DNA of 62,479 nt from Thermoleophilia bacterium (GTDB taxonomy: Bacteria > Actinomycetota > Thermoleophilia > Gaiellales > Gaiellaceae). Each line of letters opens with the position of its first letter. The stretch's first letter is position 1. This document shows, one piece after another, positions 8,998 to 17,248 of the stretch. The notes under the pieces are model-generated. The model searched no databases and was not told the origin of the DNA. It worked only from the letters and a program-made list of their open reading frames with translations. The stretch spans positions 1 through 62,479 of the forward strand of contig JAICSH010000007.1 of the NCBI GenBank assembly GCA_025936995.1, in the 5' to 3' direction. The position numbers and the translations under genes are program-made.

Positions 8998-10037
8998 ACG
9001 ACGCCGCGCCGGCGCTCGAGGTCGAGAGCCTCGTCAAGCACTTCACGTCCGGGCGCCGGATCGGCTCCGGGGGCGGGACGGTGCACGCGGTCGACGATGT
9101 CTCGTTCTCGCTCCGGCAGGGAGAGATGCTCGGCCTCGTCGGCGAGTCGGGCAGCGGCAAGACGACGCTCGCGAACTGCGTCGTACGGCTCCACGAGCCG
9201 ACCTCGGGCTCGATCCGGCTGCACGGCCGCGACATCACGCACCTGTCGCGCCGCGACCTGCGGCCGTTGCGCCGGGACCTGCATATGGTGTTCCAGGATC
9301 CGTACTCCTCGCTCAACCCGCGGATGACGGCCGGCGAGATCGTCGGCGAGCCGTTGCGCCTGCACCGCCTTGCCGGCCGGAAGGTGCGAACGGGCCGCGT
9401 GGCGGAGATCTTCGAGCGCGTCGGCCTCGGGCCGGAGCATCGCTTCCGCTACCCGCACGAGCTGTCCGGAGGCCAGCGGCAGCGCGTGGGACTCGCGCGG
9501 TCGCTGATCCTGAACCCCAGCGTTCTCGTAGCGGACGAGCCCGTCTCCGCCCTCGACGTCTCGGTGCAGGCCTCGATCCTCAACCTCCTCCGCGACCTGC
9601 AGCGGGACATGGGCTTCTCGTGCCTCTTCATCACGCACGATCTCGCCACCGTGGAGTTCCTCTGCGACCGGATCGCCGTGATGTATCTCGGCAAGCTCGT
9701 CGAGGTCGCGAGCCGCGACGAGATCTTCCGCGACCCGGAGCACCCGTACACGCAGGCGCTGCTCTCGGCCGCGTTGGTCCCCGATCCTGCGGAGCAGCGG
9801 CAACGGCGCCGGGTCGTGCTCGAGGGCGACCCGCCGAGCCCGCTCGACCCGCCGAGCGGCTGCCGCTTCAGGACGCGCTGTCCGCTCCACGACCTGTCTG
9901 CCCCCGACTCGGACGAGATCGAGCCGCCGCTCCGCGAGGTCTCGCCGGATCACCTGGTCGCGTGCCACCTCTCGGCGCCGGGCTCGAAGACGCCGCGCAT
10001 CGCGGATCCGCCGGTCACGACTCCGGTGACGGGCTGA
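8994..10037 (+). CDS. ABC transporter ATP-binding protein (DppF/OppF type)
   Basis: A 347-residue ATPase with Walker A GESGSGKTT, signature LSGGQRQR, Walker B VLVADEPVSALDVS and switch histidine ITHD. The C-terminus has the oligopeptide-family extension with CRFRTRCPLHD. The start lies in an ATGA overlap with the DppD-type gene, and the stop shares one base with the ATG of the hydrolase gene that follows. With this gene the importer is complete (one binding protein, two permeases, two ATPases), so the operon is likely functional. Confidence 0.94.
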
Positions 10038-11746
10038 TGACCTTCACGACGCGCCCCGAGCTGCGGGGGACGTTCGGGATGGTGGCGTCCACCCACTGGC
10101 TCGCGACGGCCGCCGGGATGGCCGTCCTCGAGCAGGGAGGGAACGCGTTCGACGCGGCCGTCGCGACCGGCTTCACGCTGCAGGTCGTCGAGCCGCACCT
10201 CAACGGCCCGGGCGGCGATCTGCCGGCGCTCCTCTGGCCGGCCGGGCGTGAGCGGCCGCTCGTGCTCTGCGCGCAAGGCCCGGCGCCGAGGACGGCGACG
10301 ATCGCGCGCTACCGCGACGAGCTGGGTCTCGAGCTCGTTCCGGGCACCGGGCCGCTCGCCGCGGTCGTGCCCGGGGCGTTCGGCGGCTGGCTCGCGATGC
10401 TGCGCGAGCACGGGACGATGCCGCTTGCGGACGTCCTCCACTACGCGATCGAGTACGCCGAGCACGGCTACCCGGTCGTCCCGCAGATCGCGGGCGCGAT
10501 CACGAACGTCGAGTCGCTCTTCCGCGAGGACTGGACTACGTCGGCGGAGGTCTACCTGCCGGTTCCCGAGCCGGGTGGGCTCCATCGCAACCCGCGACTC
10601 GCCGAGACCTACCGCCGCGTGCTGGCCGCCGAGGATCCGCTCGAGGCGTGGTACCGCGGCTTCGTGGCCGAGGAGATCGTCCGCTTCCAGGAGCGCGAGT
10701 GGCGCGACAGCTCGGGAGAGCGCCACAGCGGGCTGCTCGCCGAGACGGACCTGCGCGACTGGGCGGCGACGTTCGAGGAACCCGTTTCCGTGGATTACCA
10801 CGGCTACGAGGTCTTCAAGGCCGGCCCGTGGAGCCAGGCGCCCGTGTTTCTCCAGCAGTTGCGGCTGCTCGAGGGATTCGACCTCGGCGCCATGGGTCAG
10901 GCGAGTGGCGACTGGGTGCACATGATCACGGAGTGCGCGAAGCTCGCCTTTGCCGACCGCGAGGCCTGGTACGGCGATCCGGACTTCACGGACGTGCCGC
11001 TCGACGAGCTTCTCTCGCGCGGCTACGCGGAGGAGCGGCGGCGGCTCGTCGGCGACGAGTCGTCGGCCGACCTTCGTCCGGGCTCGCCCGGCGGCCGTGA
11101 GCCCAGGCTGCCCGGCCCCGTCACGGGCGCGCCCGTTGCGCCCGGGGTGGGGGAGCCCACTCGCGGCGACACCGTCCACCTCGACGTCGTCGACCGCTTC
11201 GGGAACATGGTCTCGGCGACGCCGAGCGGCGGGTGGCTCTGGGGCGCGCCGGTCATCCCCTCCCTCGGCTTCTGCCTCGGCACGCGCGCGCAGATGTTCT
11301 GGCTCGAGGAGGGATTGCCCAACTCGCTCGAGCCGGGGAAGCGGCCCCGGACGACGCTCTCCCCGACGCTCGCCGCACGCGACGGTGAGCCGTACCTCGC
11401 TCTCGGCACGCCGGGCGGCGACCAGCAGGACCAGTGGACGCTGCACGTCTTCCTCGCCCACGTCCACCACGGCCTCGACCTCCAGGCCGCGCTCGACGCG
11501 CCGAACCACCACACGGAGGCGTTCCCGGAGAGCTTCTACCCGCGCGTCACGCGCCCGCGGCACGTAGCGGTGGAGGAGCGCGCAGGCGAGGAGACGTTCG
11601 AGGGCCTGCGGCGGCGCGGGCACGACGTCGAGGTGTCCGGCCCGTGGACGCTCGGCCGCGTCACCGCAGTCGGGCGCGAGCCCGGCGGGATCCTGAAGGC
11701 GGGCGCGAACCCGCGCGGGAACCAGGCGTACGCCGCCGGCCGCTGA
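10037..11746 (+). CDS. Gamma-glutamyltransferase-family hydrolase
   Basis: A 569-residue member of the gamma-glutamyltransferase (Ntn-hydrolase) family. The N-terminal half has GMVASTHWLATAAGM and GGNAFDAAVATGFTLQVVEPHLNGPGG (given here as GGNAFDAAVATG and VEPHLNGPGG). The self-cleavage and nucleophile threonine is expected at Thr379 in RGDTVHLDVVD. There is no signal peptide, so unlike classical secreted GGT this enzyme should act in the cytoplasm. That matches YwrD- or HpxW-like members, which act on glutathione, gamma-glutamyl peptides or oxamate. Its place as the last gene of the peptide importer operon suggests that it cleaves the imported compound. Confidence 0.88.
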   Translation: MTFTTRPELRGTFGMVASTHWLATAAGMAVLEQGGNAFDAAVATGFTLQVVEPHLNGPGGDLPALLWPAGRERPLVLCAQGPAPRTATIARYRDELGLELVPGTGPLAAVVPGAFGGWLAMLREHGTMPLADVLHYAIEYAEHGYPVVPQIAGAITNVESLFREDWTTSAEVYLPVPEPGGLHRNPRLAETYRRVLAAEDPLEAWYRGFVAEEIVRFQEREWRDSSGERHSGLLAETDLRDWAATFEEPVSVDYHGYEVFKAGPWSQAPVFLQQLRLLEGFDLGAMGQASGDWVHMITECAKLAFADREAWYGDPDFTDVPLDELLSRGYAEERRRLVGDESSADLRPGSPGGREPRLPGPVTGAPVAPGVGEPTRGDTVHLDVVDRFGNMVSATPSGGWLWGAPVIPSLGFCLGTRAQMFWLEEGLPNSLEPGKRPRTTLSPTLAARDGEPYLALGTPGGDQQDQWTLHVFLAHVHHGLDLQAALDAPNHHTEAFPESFYPRVTRPRHVAVEERAGEETFEGLRRRGHDVEVSGPWTLGRVTAVGREPGGILKAGANPRGNQAYAAGR

Positions 11747-11750
11747 GCGC

Positions 11751-13085
11751 TCAGGGGCCTCCGGCCGTCTTCCGCTTCGTTCCTGCGCAGGCCTTCGGCG
11801 TCTTGGCCAGCTGCGCAGCGGTGGGCGCATTTACGGGTGCGAGGGGCAGCTCGGCGTCCCCGAACGTCTCGGTCGTGTCGAGCGGAGGCTGCTTCGTGAA
11901 CAGGCTCTCGATCTCGTCGTCGCCCGGCGCGTTCCCCGACCACGTGGGGCTGGGAGAGCGCGCGACGACACGCAGGTCGGGAGAGGCCGCGATCCCGTTG
12001 CCCTGGGGGTTCACGAGCTCGTAGCGGGTCACGATCCAGCCCCGGCTGCCGGAGAGGAGGTTCTGGAACCAGCCGTTGCCGCGCAGCTTCCACAGGTCGT
12101 AGAGGTCGTTGTCGCCGGCGATCTCCCTGCGGACCGGGGGCACGCTGGCGAGGGGGACGGAGGCCGACACGGCGAACACCTGGGCGCGGAGGCGCAGCAG
12201 CTGGTACCGGTCGTGGGGCACGTAGAAGACCAGCTGCCGCGTCGCGGGGACGTTCGGCCCGAGCCGCTTCCCGTCGGCGACGAAGCGACCCGCCGCGAGC
12301 ACCCTCGCGGGCTGGATCTCCCACACGTCGGACATGAACCGGGCGCGCTGCGGGTCGGGGAGCTGGCCGCCGAAGTACCCGGACTCCTCCGCCGGAGTCG
12401 CAAGCCGGGGACACGCGACGACCGTCGAGCCGGTGAGCGTGTAGTCGGAGCCGAGCACGATGATGCTGCGTCCTCCGATGTCCTCGTAGCCGAAGGTCGC
12501 GCTGAGCAGGTCGTAGCGGCCCTGCGTCCGGATCTTCTTCAGGCTGACCTGCACGGACACCGCCCGGTCCAGGTGTGACGGGACGTACTGGTTCTGGTAC
12601 CAGAACTCCCAGCCGCCGACGAGGAGCCCGGCGATGGTGAGCGCGATGCTCGCTCCGACCCGGACGAGCGAGACCTCGATCTCGTTCCAGAAGAGCCCGA
12701 AGCCGAGACATCCGACGGCGATGAGGAGGACCGACACGGCCAGGACTATCGCGCGCTGTCCCCCTGTCCCGGCCAGTGCGCCGAAGAAGACGTAGAAGCC
12801 GAGGAGGATCGAGACGAGGAAGGCGACCGGCACGGGCTCCTTGCACGGGGGCTGCTGCGCTTTCTCCCAGCGCGCGGGCAGTCCGAGCGGGATCAGTTGC
12901 CAGACCGCGCCGACGAAGATCGCGCCGGCGAGCAGCAGCAGGACGCCGGGGAAGACGACTCCGAGGCGGTCGTCGGGGAGCAGGACGTCGTGCACGCCCA
13001 CCACCAGCGCCGCGAACCCGGTGACGAGGAAGAACGCGGCGAAGAAGCGGACCGTCGCCACGACCGGCAGGCGAGGACCTCTCAT
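11751..13085 (-). CDS. Membrane protein with large soluble C-terminal domain, unknown function
   Basis: A 444-residue protein that I do not recognise. The N-terminal third holds about five membrane helices (around residues 8-30, 40-65, 87-108, 112-133 and 138-160). The remaining 280 residues are soluble and probably extracytoplasmic, with motifs such as GSDYTLTGSTVVACPRL, VWEIQPARVLAAGRFVADG and a DNDLYDLW segment. A GAGGAGGGAAC ribosome site precedes the ATG. It is convergent with the gamma-glutamyltransferase-family gene with only four bases between them, and no clear terminator hairpin is seen there. Confidence 0.75.
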   Translation of the reverse strand: MRGPRLPVVATVRFFAAFFLVTGFAALVVGVHDVLLPDDRLGVVFPGVLLLLAGAIFVGAVWQLIPLGLPARWEKAQQPPCKEPVPVAFLVSILLGFYVFFGALAGTGGQRAIVLAVSVLLIAVGCLGFGLFWNEIEVSLVRVGASIALTIAGLLVGGWEFWYQNQYVPSHLDRAVSVQVSLKKIRTQGRYDLLSATFGYEDIGGRSIIVLGSDYTLTGSTVVACPRLATPAEESGYFGGQLPDPQRARFMSDVWEIQPARVLAAGRFVADGKRLGPNVPATRQLVFYVPHDRYQLLRLRAQVFAVSASVPLASVPPVRREIAGDNDLYDLWKLRGNGWFQNLLSGSRGWIVTRYELVNPQGNGIAASPDLRVVARSPSPTWSGNAPGDDEIESLFTKQPPLDTTETFGDAELPLAPVNAPTAAQLAKTPKACAGTKRKTAGGP

Positions 13086-13322
13086 GTTCCCTCCTCGGAC
13101 CGCCGTTCCTATGAGGCGGAGGGTGCGTCCGAACGGCGAAGGCGCACCCCGGCGCCGCAGGGACGAAGTGAACCACTCCGTCCGGTGGATTACAACCGCC
13201 GCCCCCGAACGGCCGGCGAATCCGCCGCCGGATCACGTCGCGTTGACTGACTGGTCAATCTGTTTGGCTCGGTGGCTGGGGCGGGGAAGAAGGATGCGTC
13301 CTCGACCAGAAGGGATTCCCAG

Positions 13323-14795
13323 ATGAGAGCACTGTTGTTGCTTGCCGCGAGCGGGGTCGCAGCCGCGCTTCTCTTCAGTCTGTCTGCGGCGGCCGCGCCG
13401 CCGAGCAAGAGCGGGAGCTTCACGAACTATTCGCTGGGGGAGACGACCGGTACGACCTGTCCGGGCTCCTCGGCCTGCTCGAACATCGCTGCCGAGCCGG
13501 CGATCCGCGCCGATGGGGCGGGGCGCTTCTTCGGCAGCTCCGAGAACGGTCTGGGTGGCGGCACCGTTGCCTTCCGCTCGACGGACGGCGGCCTTCACTA
13601 CACCACCCTCGTCTCGCCCAACGGCATCTCACAGACGAACGACACCGGGTTCGCGCCGGGAGGCGGGGACACCGACCTCGCTGTCGCGCCCGACAAGAAT
13701 GCGGCCGGCTTCTACAACGTCTACGTGGCCAGCCTCTCGCTCGTCAACGTCGACGTCTCCAACTCGACCGACGGCGGCGCCACGTGGTCGCTCAACCCGG
13801 TGACGACACCGGAGACGGTCGACGACCGCGAATGGATCGCCGCCGACACGAACAACAAGGTGTGCATCAGCTACCACGACGCCCCGCAGGGGATCACGGT
13901 CGGCTGCAGCACCGACGCCGGCCTCCTCTTCACGCAGTTCGCCTCCGCCCTCGACACGAACCATGCGTTCCAGATCTCGGAGAACGGGATCGGGAACCTG
14001 GCGATCGATCCGGCCTCGCACGTCATCTACCAGACCTACTCGGCGATCACCACGGCCGCGGAGACTCTTTGCGCGCCTCAGCTCGGCGTGTCGGCGGGTA
14101 CGTGCGGCTACCACGGCGTCTACATGGCCGTCTCGACGGACGGCGGCGCGACGTTCACCGACTACCCCGTCTACATCAACCCGGATCCGACCGTCGGCTA
14201 CGGCCATCAGTTCGTGAACGTCTCCGTCGACAGCGCCGGCAACGTCTACTCCGTCTACACCGACGACCACCACGTCTACTACTCCTTCTCGAGGGATCAC
14301 GGGCAGACGTGGAGCGGCCCGTACCTGATCACGACCACGAGCGGGACGCAGATCTTCCCCTGGTCGACGGCCGGGGATCCCGGGAAGCTGGACGTCGTCT
14401 ACTACCAGACTCCGTATTACGACGGCGTCAACACGCCGGACAACTATCCGAGCTCGGCCGCCTGGACGGTCGGGTTCGCTCAGAACCTGAACGCCCTCTC
14501 GCCCGGCTCGGCCTGGTCACGGCAGACCGCCTCGCCCACGAACCACTTCGGTGGCGTCTGCGAAGCAGGCGTGACCTGCAACGGCAATCGCGACCTGTTC
14601 GACGACTTCGGCGTCGCTGCCAGCCCGACGACCGGGCTCGCCTCGATCATCTACAGCGACGACCAGTTCGACCCGAACGGGCCGAACACGAGCGGCTGCG
14701 ACGCAACGACGAACGACACCTCCAGCTGCAACCACACGGCGATCGCGACCCAGACCAGCGGGACGGGCATCTTCGCGGTCAAGAAGAAGAAGTAA
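13323..14795 (+). CDS. Secreted BNR/Asp-box beta-propeller protein (sialidase-like)
   Basis: A 490-residue exported protein. The ATG at 13323 gives a clean signal peptide (residues 1-24, ending SAAAAPPSK); an upstream ATG at 13272 would put a charged tail before it, so I reject that start. The mature part is a beta-propeller with repeated Asp-box motifs (FRSTDGGLHY, NSTDGGATW, CSTDAGLLF, VSTDGGATF, FSRDHGQTW), spaced as in sialidases and related glycan-binding propellers. Catalytic sialidase residues are not evident, so enzymatic activity is uncertain. A 12-bp terminator hairpin follows the stop. Confidence 0.85.
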   Translation: MRALLLLAASGVAAALLFSLSAAAAPPSKSGSFTNYSLGETTGTTCPGSSACSNIAAEPAIRADGAGRFFGSSENGLGGGTVAFRSTDGGLHYTTLVSPNGISQTNDTGFAPGGGDTDLAVAPDKNAAGFYNVYVASLSLVNVDVSNSTDGGATWSLNPVTTPETVDDREWIAADTNNKVCISYHDAPQGITVGCSTDAGLLFTQFASALDTNHAFQISENGIGNLAIDPASHVIYQTYSAITTAAETLCAPQLGVSAGTCGYHGVYMAVSTDGGATFTDYPVYINPDPTVGYGHQFVNVSVDSAGNVYSVYTDDHHVYYSFSRDHGQTWSGPYLITTTSGTQIFPWSTAGDPGKLDVVYYQTPYYDGVNTPDNYPSSAAWTVGFAQNLNALSPGSAWSRQTASPTNHFGGVCEAGVTCNGNRDLFDDFGVAASPTTGLASIIYSDDQFDPNGPNTSGCDATTNDTSSCNHTAIATQTSGTGIFAVKKKK

Positions 14796-14805
14796 CCGAC
14801 AGGCC

Positions 14806-14835
14806 AGGTGGGAGCGGTGACCGCCGCTCCCACCT
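14806..14835. terminator. Bidirectional hairpin terminator
   Basis: A perfect 12-bp stem (AGGTGGGAGCGG pairing with CCGCTCCCACCT) with a six-base loop lies between the BNR-propeller gene and a convergent small gene. There is no T-tract, as is common in high-GC actinobacteria. Confidence 0.8.
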
Positions 14836-14848
14836 CCTGACGCGCCGC

Positions 14849-15064
14849 CTAGTAGACCTGCTCCACGACGAGAATGTTGTACGGCGAGCGCGGCTGATTC
14901 GGCGCACTCTCGAGGTAGATGACGCGCCAGGGGCCGGAGCCGTTGGACAGATACAGCTCCTGGCCTTCCACCGGCTCCTTGTCGGGAACGTCGTAGACGT
15001 ACTCCCGCATGACGACCGGACCGACGATCGATCCTTCACGGACGGTCCAGGAGAAGGGCGCCAC
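14849..15064 (-). CDS. Small hypothetical protein
   Basis: A 71-residue protein with a GTG start. The composition is balanced and beta-rich (EGSIVGPVVMREYVYDVPDK, then SGPWRVIYLESAP and a C-terminal NILVVEQVY). No signal, membrane segment or metal motif is visible, and I do not recognise the family. Its stop is 13 bp from the shared terminator hairpin. The regular protein-like composition in this frame and the terminator placement support a real gene. Confidence 0.6.
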   Translation of the reverse strand: MAPFSWTVREGSIVGPVVMREYVYDVPDKEPVEGQELYLSNGSGPWRVIYLESAPNQPRSPYNILVVEQVY

Positions 15065-15114
15065 AGCGCAGGAATTCTCACAGGTCGCCCGGCGGGCAGC
15101 GCCGGTGATCCTGA

Positions 15115-15187
15115 TGGGCGGTGACGGGATCGAACCGCCGACCTCCTGCTTGTAAGGCAGGCGCTCTCCCAGCTGAGCTAACCGCCC
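15115..15187 (-). tRNA. tRNA-Val (anticodon TAC)
   Basis: On the minus strand the acceptor stem GGGCGGT pairs imperfectly with ACCGCCC, the D arm is TAGCTCAGCTGGGAGAGC, the anticodon loop is CTTACAA (TAC, Val) and the T arm is GGTTCGATCCC. The 3' CCA is not encoded. Confidence 0.97.
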
Positions 15188-15217
15188 GCTCTGGCGGAGG
15201 GTACCCCCGGGCCGTCG

Positions 15218-15850
15218 CTACCGGCCGGCGGCGCGAAGGACGATCTGCGCGGCCTGCTCGGCGGAGAGGTGGTCGGTGTTCACGACGAGGTCGTAGTCGG
15301 TCGGGGACTCGCGTTCGACCGAGTAGAAGCGCTGGAGGTAGTCGTTCCGGCCCGCGTCGGAGTCCTTGATCCTGCGCGCGGCCTCCCGCTCATCGAGCTC
15401 TTCCGCGGCGGCGACGCGCTGCTCGCGCGTCTTCGTGGACGCCGTGACGAACACGCGCAGCAGGTTCGTCCCGGGCTCGAGCGCGAACGACGCGGCGTGC
15501 GCGACGATGACGACGTTCCCGCGCGCCGCCGTCTGCTCGACGGTCTCGCGGATCAGCGTCCGGATCTCGGCCGGCCGGAGCACCTCCATCTCCACGGCGG
15601 CGGTGATCGGAGCGCCCAGCATCCAGGCGTCTCCTCCGCCCTCGGCGAGCGTCTCGAGGAACCGCCGGGCGAACGTCTTCCGGCTCTCCTCGTCCGCCAC
15701 GTCCGTGGCGTCGATTCCTCCCTGGGCGGCCGCCTTGACGACGATCTCCTCGTCCACGTAGAGGAAGCCGAGCTCCTTCGCGACCTGCCTCCCGACGTCG
15801 TGGCCGCCGGACCCGGTCGTGTGCGACACGCAGACAACGGTGCAGGCCAC
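15218..15850 (-). CDS. Cytidylate kinase-like family protein
   Basis: A 210-residue P-loop protein with a GTG start. The N-terminus VVCVSHTTGSGGHDVGRQVA is a modified nucleotide-binding loop in which the usual lysine is replaced (GSGGHDVG), as is typical of the AAK_13/cytidylate-kinase-like family rather than true Cmk. An LFVDEEIV-type segment (LGFLYVDEEIVVKAA) follows, then a lid region with DAGRNDYLQRFY. The substrate is unknown. It stands alone between tRNA-Val and msrB. Confidence 0.82.
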   Translation of the reverse strand: MACTVVCVSHTTGSGGHDVGRQVAKELGFLYVDEEIVVKAAAQGGIDATDVADEESRKTFARRFLETLAEGGGDAWMLGAPITAAVEMEVLRPAEIRTLIRETVEQTAARGNVVIVAHAASFALEPGTNLLRVFVTASTKTREQRVAAAEELDEREAARRIKDSDAGRNDYLQRFYSVERESPTDYDLVVNTDHLSAEQAAQIVLRAAGR

Positions 15851-15956
15851 GGGCCGACGCTAGAGCGGACGAGGGTCGAAGTCAAGGCTGCCGGGCGACG
15901 ACCCGAGCGCCGCCGCAGCGACCCGCAGCACCTCGTGACCGCGGCGCATGCGCGCC

Positions 15957-16349
15957 CTAGCGCTCGTCGAGCTTCAGCGACGCGGAGTTGATGCAGTACC
16001 GGAGCCCCGTCGGATGCGGCCCGTCGGGGAAGACGTGCCCGAGGTGTCCGCCACAGCTCGCGCACAGGACCTCGGTGCGCACCATCCCGTAGCTCGCGTC
16101 CGTCTCCTCCTCGACGACCTCGTCGCCGGCGGGGGCGGAGAAGGCCGGCCAGCCGCAGCCGGAGTCGTACTTCGCGTCGGAGTCGAAGAGCTCCGCGCCG
16201 CACCCGGCGCAACGGTAGGTACCTGGTTCGAAGACGTGGTCGTACTCGCCGCTGAACGGCGCCTCCGTCCCCTTCTCGCGCAGGACGCGGTACTGCTCGG
16301 GCGTCAGCTCCTGGCGCCACTCCTGCTCGGACTTGTCAATCTTCGGCAT
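15957..16349 (-). CDS. msrB: Peptide-methionine (R)-S-oxide reductase MsrB
   Basis: A 130-residue enzyme that reduces the R epimer of methionine sulfoxide in proteins. The zinc site is formed by Cys47/Cys50 (CAGC) and Cys96/Cys99 (CASC). The catalytic Cys119 lies in RYCINSASL, and the core has SGCGWPAF and [12 protein letters not shown]. The reading frame is open further upstream, but an earlier start would run into the neighbouring tRNA-Glu gene, so the ATG at 16349 (MPKIDKS) is chosen. It matches the family's usual N-terminus and length. Confidence 0.96.
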   Translation of the reverse strand: MPKIDKSEQEWRQELTPEQYRVLREKGTEAPFSGEYDHVFEPGTYRCAGCGAELFDSDAKYDSGCGWPAFSAPAGDEVVEEETDASYGMVRTEVLCASCGGHLGHVFPDGPHPTGLRYCINSASLKLDER

Positions 16350-16376
16350 GGAGCGAGCGTAGCCGTTCCGGAGAGG

Positions 16377-16449
16377 TGCCCCCAACGGGATTCGAACCCG
16401 TGCTACGGCCTTGAAAGGGCCGGGACCTGGACCGCTAGTCGATGGGGGC
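16377..16449 (-). tRNA. tRNA-Glu (anticodon TTC)
   Basis: On the minus strand the acceptor stem GCCCCCA pairs with TGGGGGC, the D arm is ATCGACTAGCGGTCCAGGT, the anticodon loop is CTTTCAA (TTC, Glu) and the T arm is GGTTCGAATCC. The 3' CCA is not encoded. Confidence 0.97.
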
Positions 16450-16549
16450 CCAGCGAGGACTCAGGCTACCCGCCGCGCCCGCCCGCGATGAGTCTTGCCG
16501 GGGGCTCCAGTCTCCATCCACGACCGATCAGCGCACCCGAGGAGAGAGC

Positions 16550-17140
16550 ATGACCGCTACCTACACCTTCGACGTCTTTTCCAGCCTCGATGGCTTCGGC
16601 TCCGTCAGCGGCGGCGATTGGGGCGGCTACTGGGGCAAGCAAGGCCCGGAGCTGCTCGAGCACCGTCTCGCCCTGTACAGCGAGGAGCAGCGGATGGTTT
16701 TCGGGGCCACCACCTACCGGCTGTTCGCCGAGATGCTGGCCACGAGTACCGAGGAGTCCGAGGTGAGGGACCCCTGGGTCACGCGGATGGTGAACCTGCC
16801 GGCGACCATCGTGTCGACCACGCTGGAAGGACCCCTCGACTGGGTGGACGGGACCGTCGTGAGCGGCGACGCGGTCGACGTCGTCGCCCGGCTAAAGGAG
16901 GAGTCCGACGTGCCGTTGCGCTCACACGGGAGCCTGTCGATGAATCGGGCGCTGATGGCCGCCGGTCTGGTCGACCGCGTCCAGGTGACCCTCTTCCCCG
17001 TGATCACCGGCGAGAACGGATCGGCTGCGATCTTCGAGGGTGCGGCCGACTTCGACCTCGAGCTGCTCGAGACTCGAACGCTCGACGGCAACATCCAGGA
17101 GCTCATCTACCGGCCCACCCTGCATATCTCGGTCGCCTGA
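16550..17140 (+). CDS. RibD C-terminal/dihydrofolate reductase-like family protein
   Basis: A 196-residue protein of the RibD_C (dihydrofolate-reductase fold) family, many members of which are NADPH-dependent reductases of unknown substrate. Visible features are the N-terminal strand TYTFDVFSSLDGFGS, the family motif MVFGATTYRLFAEML and the nucleotide-site segment LRSHGSLSMNRALM, followed by GLVDRVQVTLFPVITGEN. The ATG at 16550 is preceded by GGAGAGAG. Length and layout are usual for stand-alone members in actinobacteria. Confidence 0.88.
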   Translation: MTATYTFDVFSSLDGFGSVSGGDWGGYWGKQGPELLEHRLALYSEEQRMVFGATTYRLFAEMLATSTEESEVRDPWVTRMVNLPATIVSTTLEGPLDWVDGTVVSGDAVDVVARLKEESDVPLRSHGSLSMNRALMAAGLVDRVQVTLFPVITGENGSAAIFEGAADFDLELLETRTLDGNIQELIYRPTLHISVA

Positions 17141-17145
17141 GACCT

Positions 17146-17165
17146 CAGGGGACATTCGGTCCCTG
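17146..17165 (+). terminator. Possible weak terminator hairpin
   Basis: CAGGGGAC and GTCCCTG can pair around an ATTCG loop with one bulged G, six bases after the RibD_C-family stop. There is no T-tract; support is modest. Confidence 0.35.
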
Positions 17166-17248
17166 AAGCCATTACCCGCTACCCGCCGCCTCAACGAGCC
17201 TGCCTTGGAATGATCACGCCTTCACATCGCCTAGTGGAGGGAGAGTTC

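Noticed and set aside
11747-11750. Terminator expected between the convergent hydrolase gene and the membrane-protein gene
   Set aside because: Only four bases separate the stops and I found no stable hairpin in the adjoining coding ends.
13272-13322. Upstream ATG as start of the BNR-propeller gene
   Set aside because: It would add a charged stretch of 17 residues before a clean signal peptide; the ATG at 13323 has a better-placed purine-rich ribosome site.
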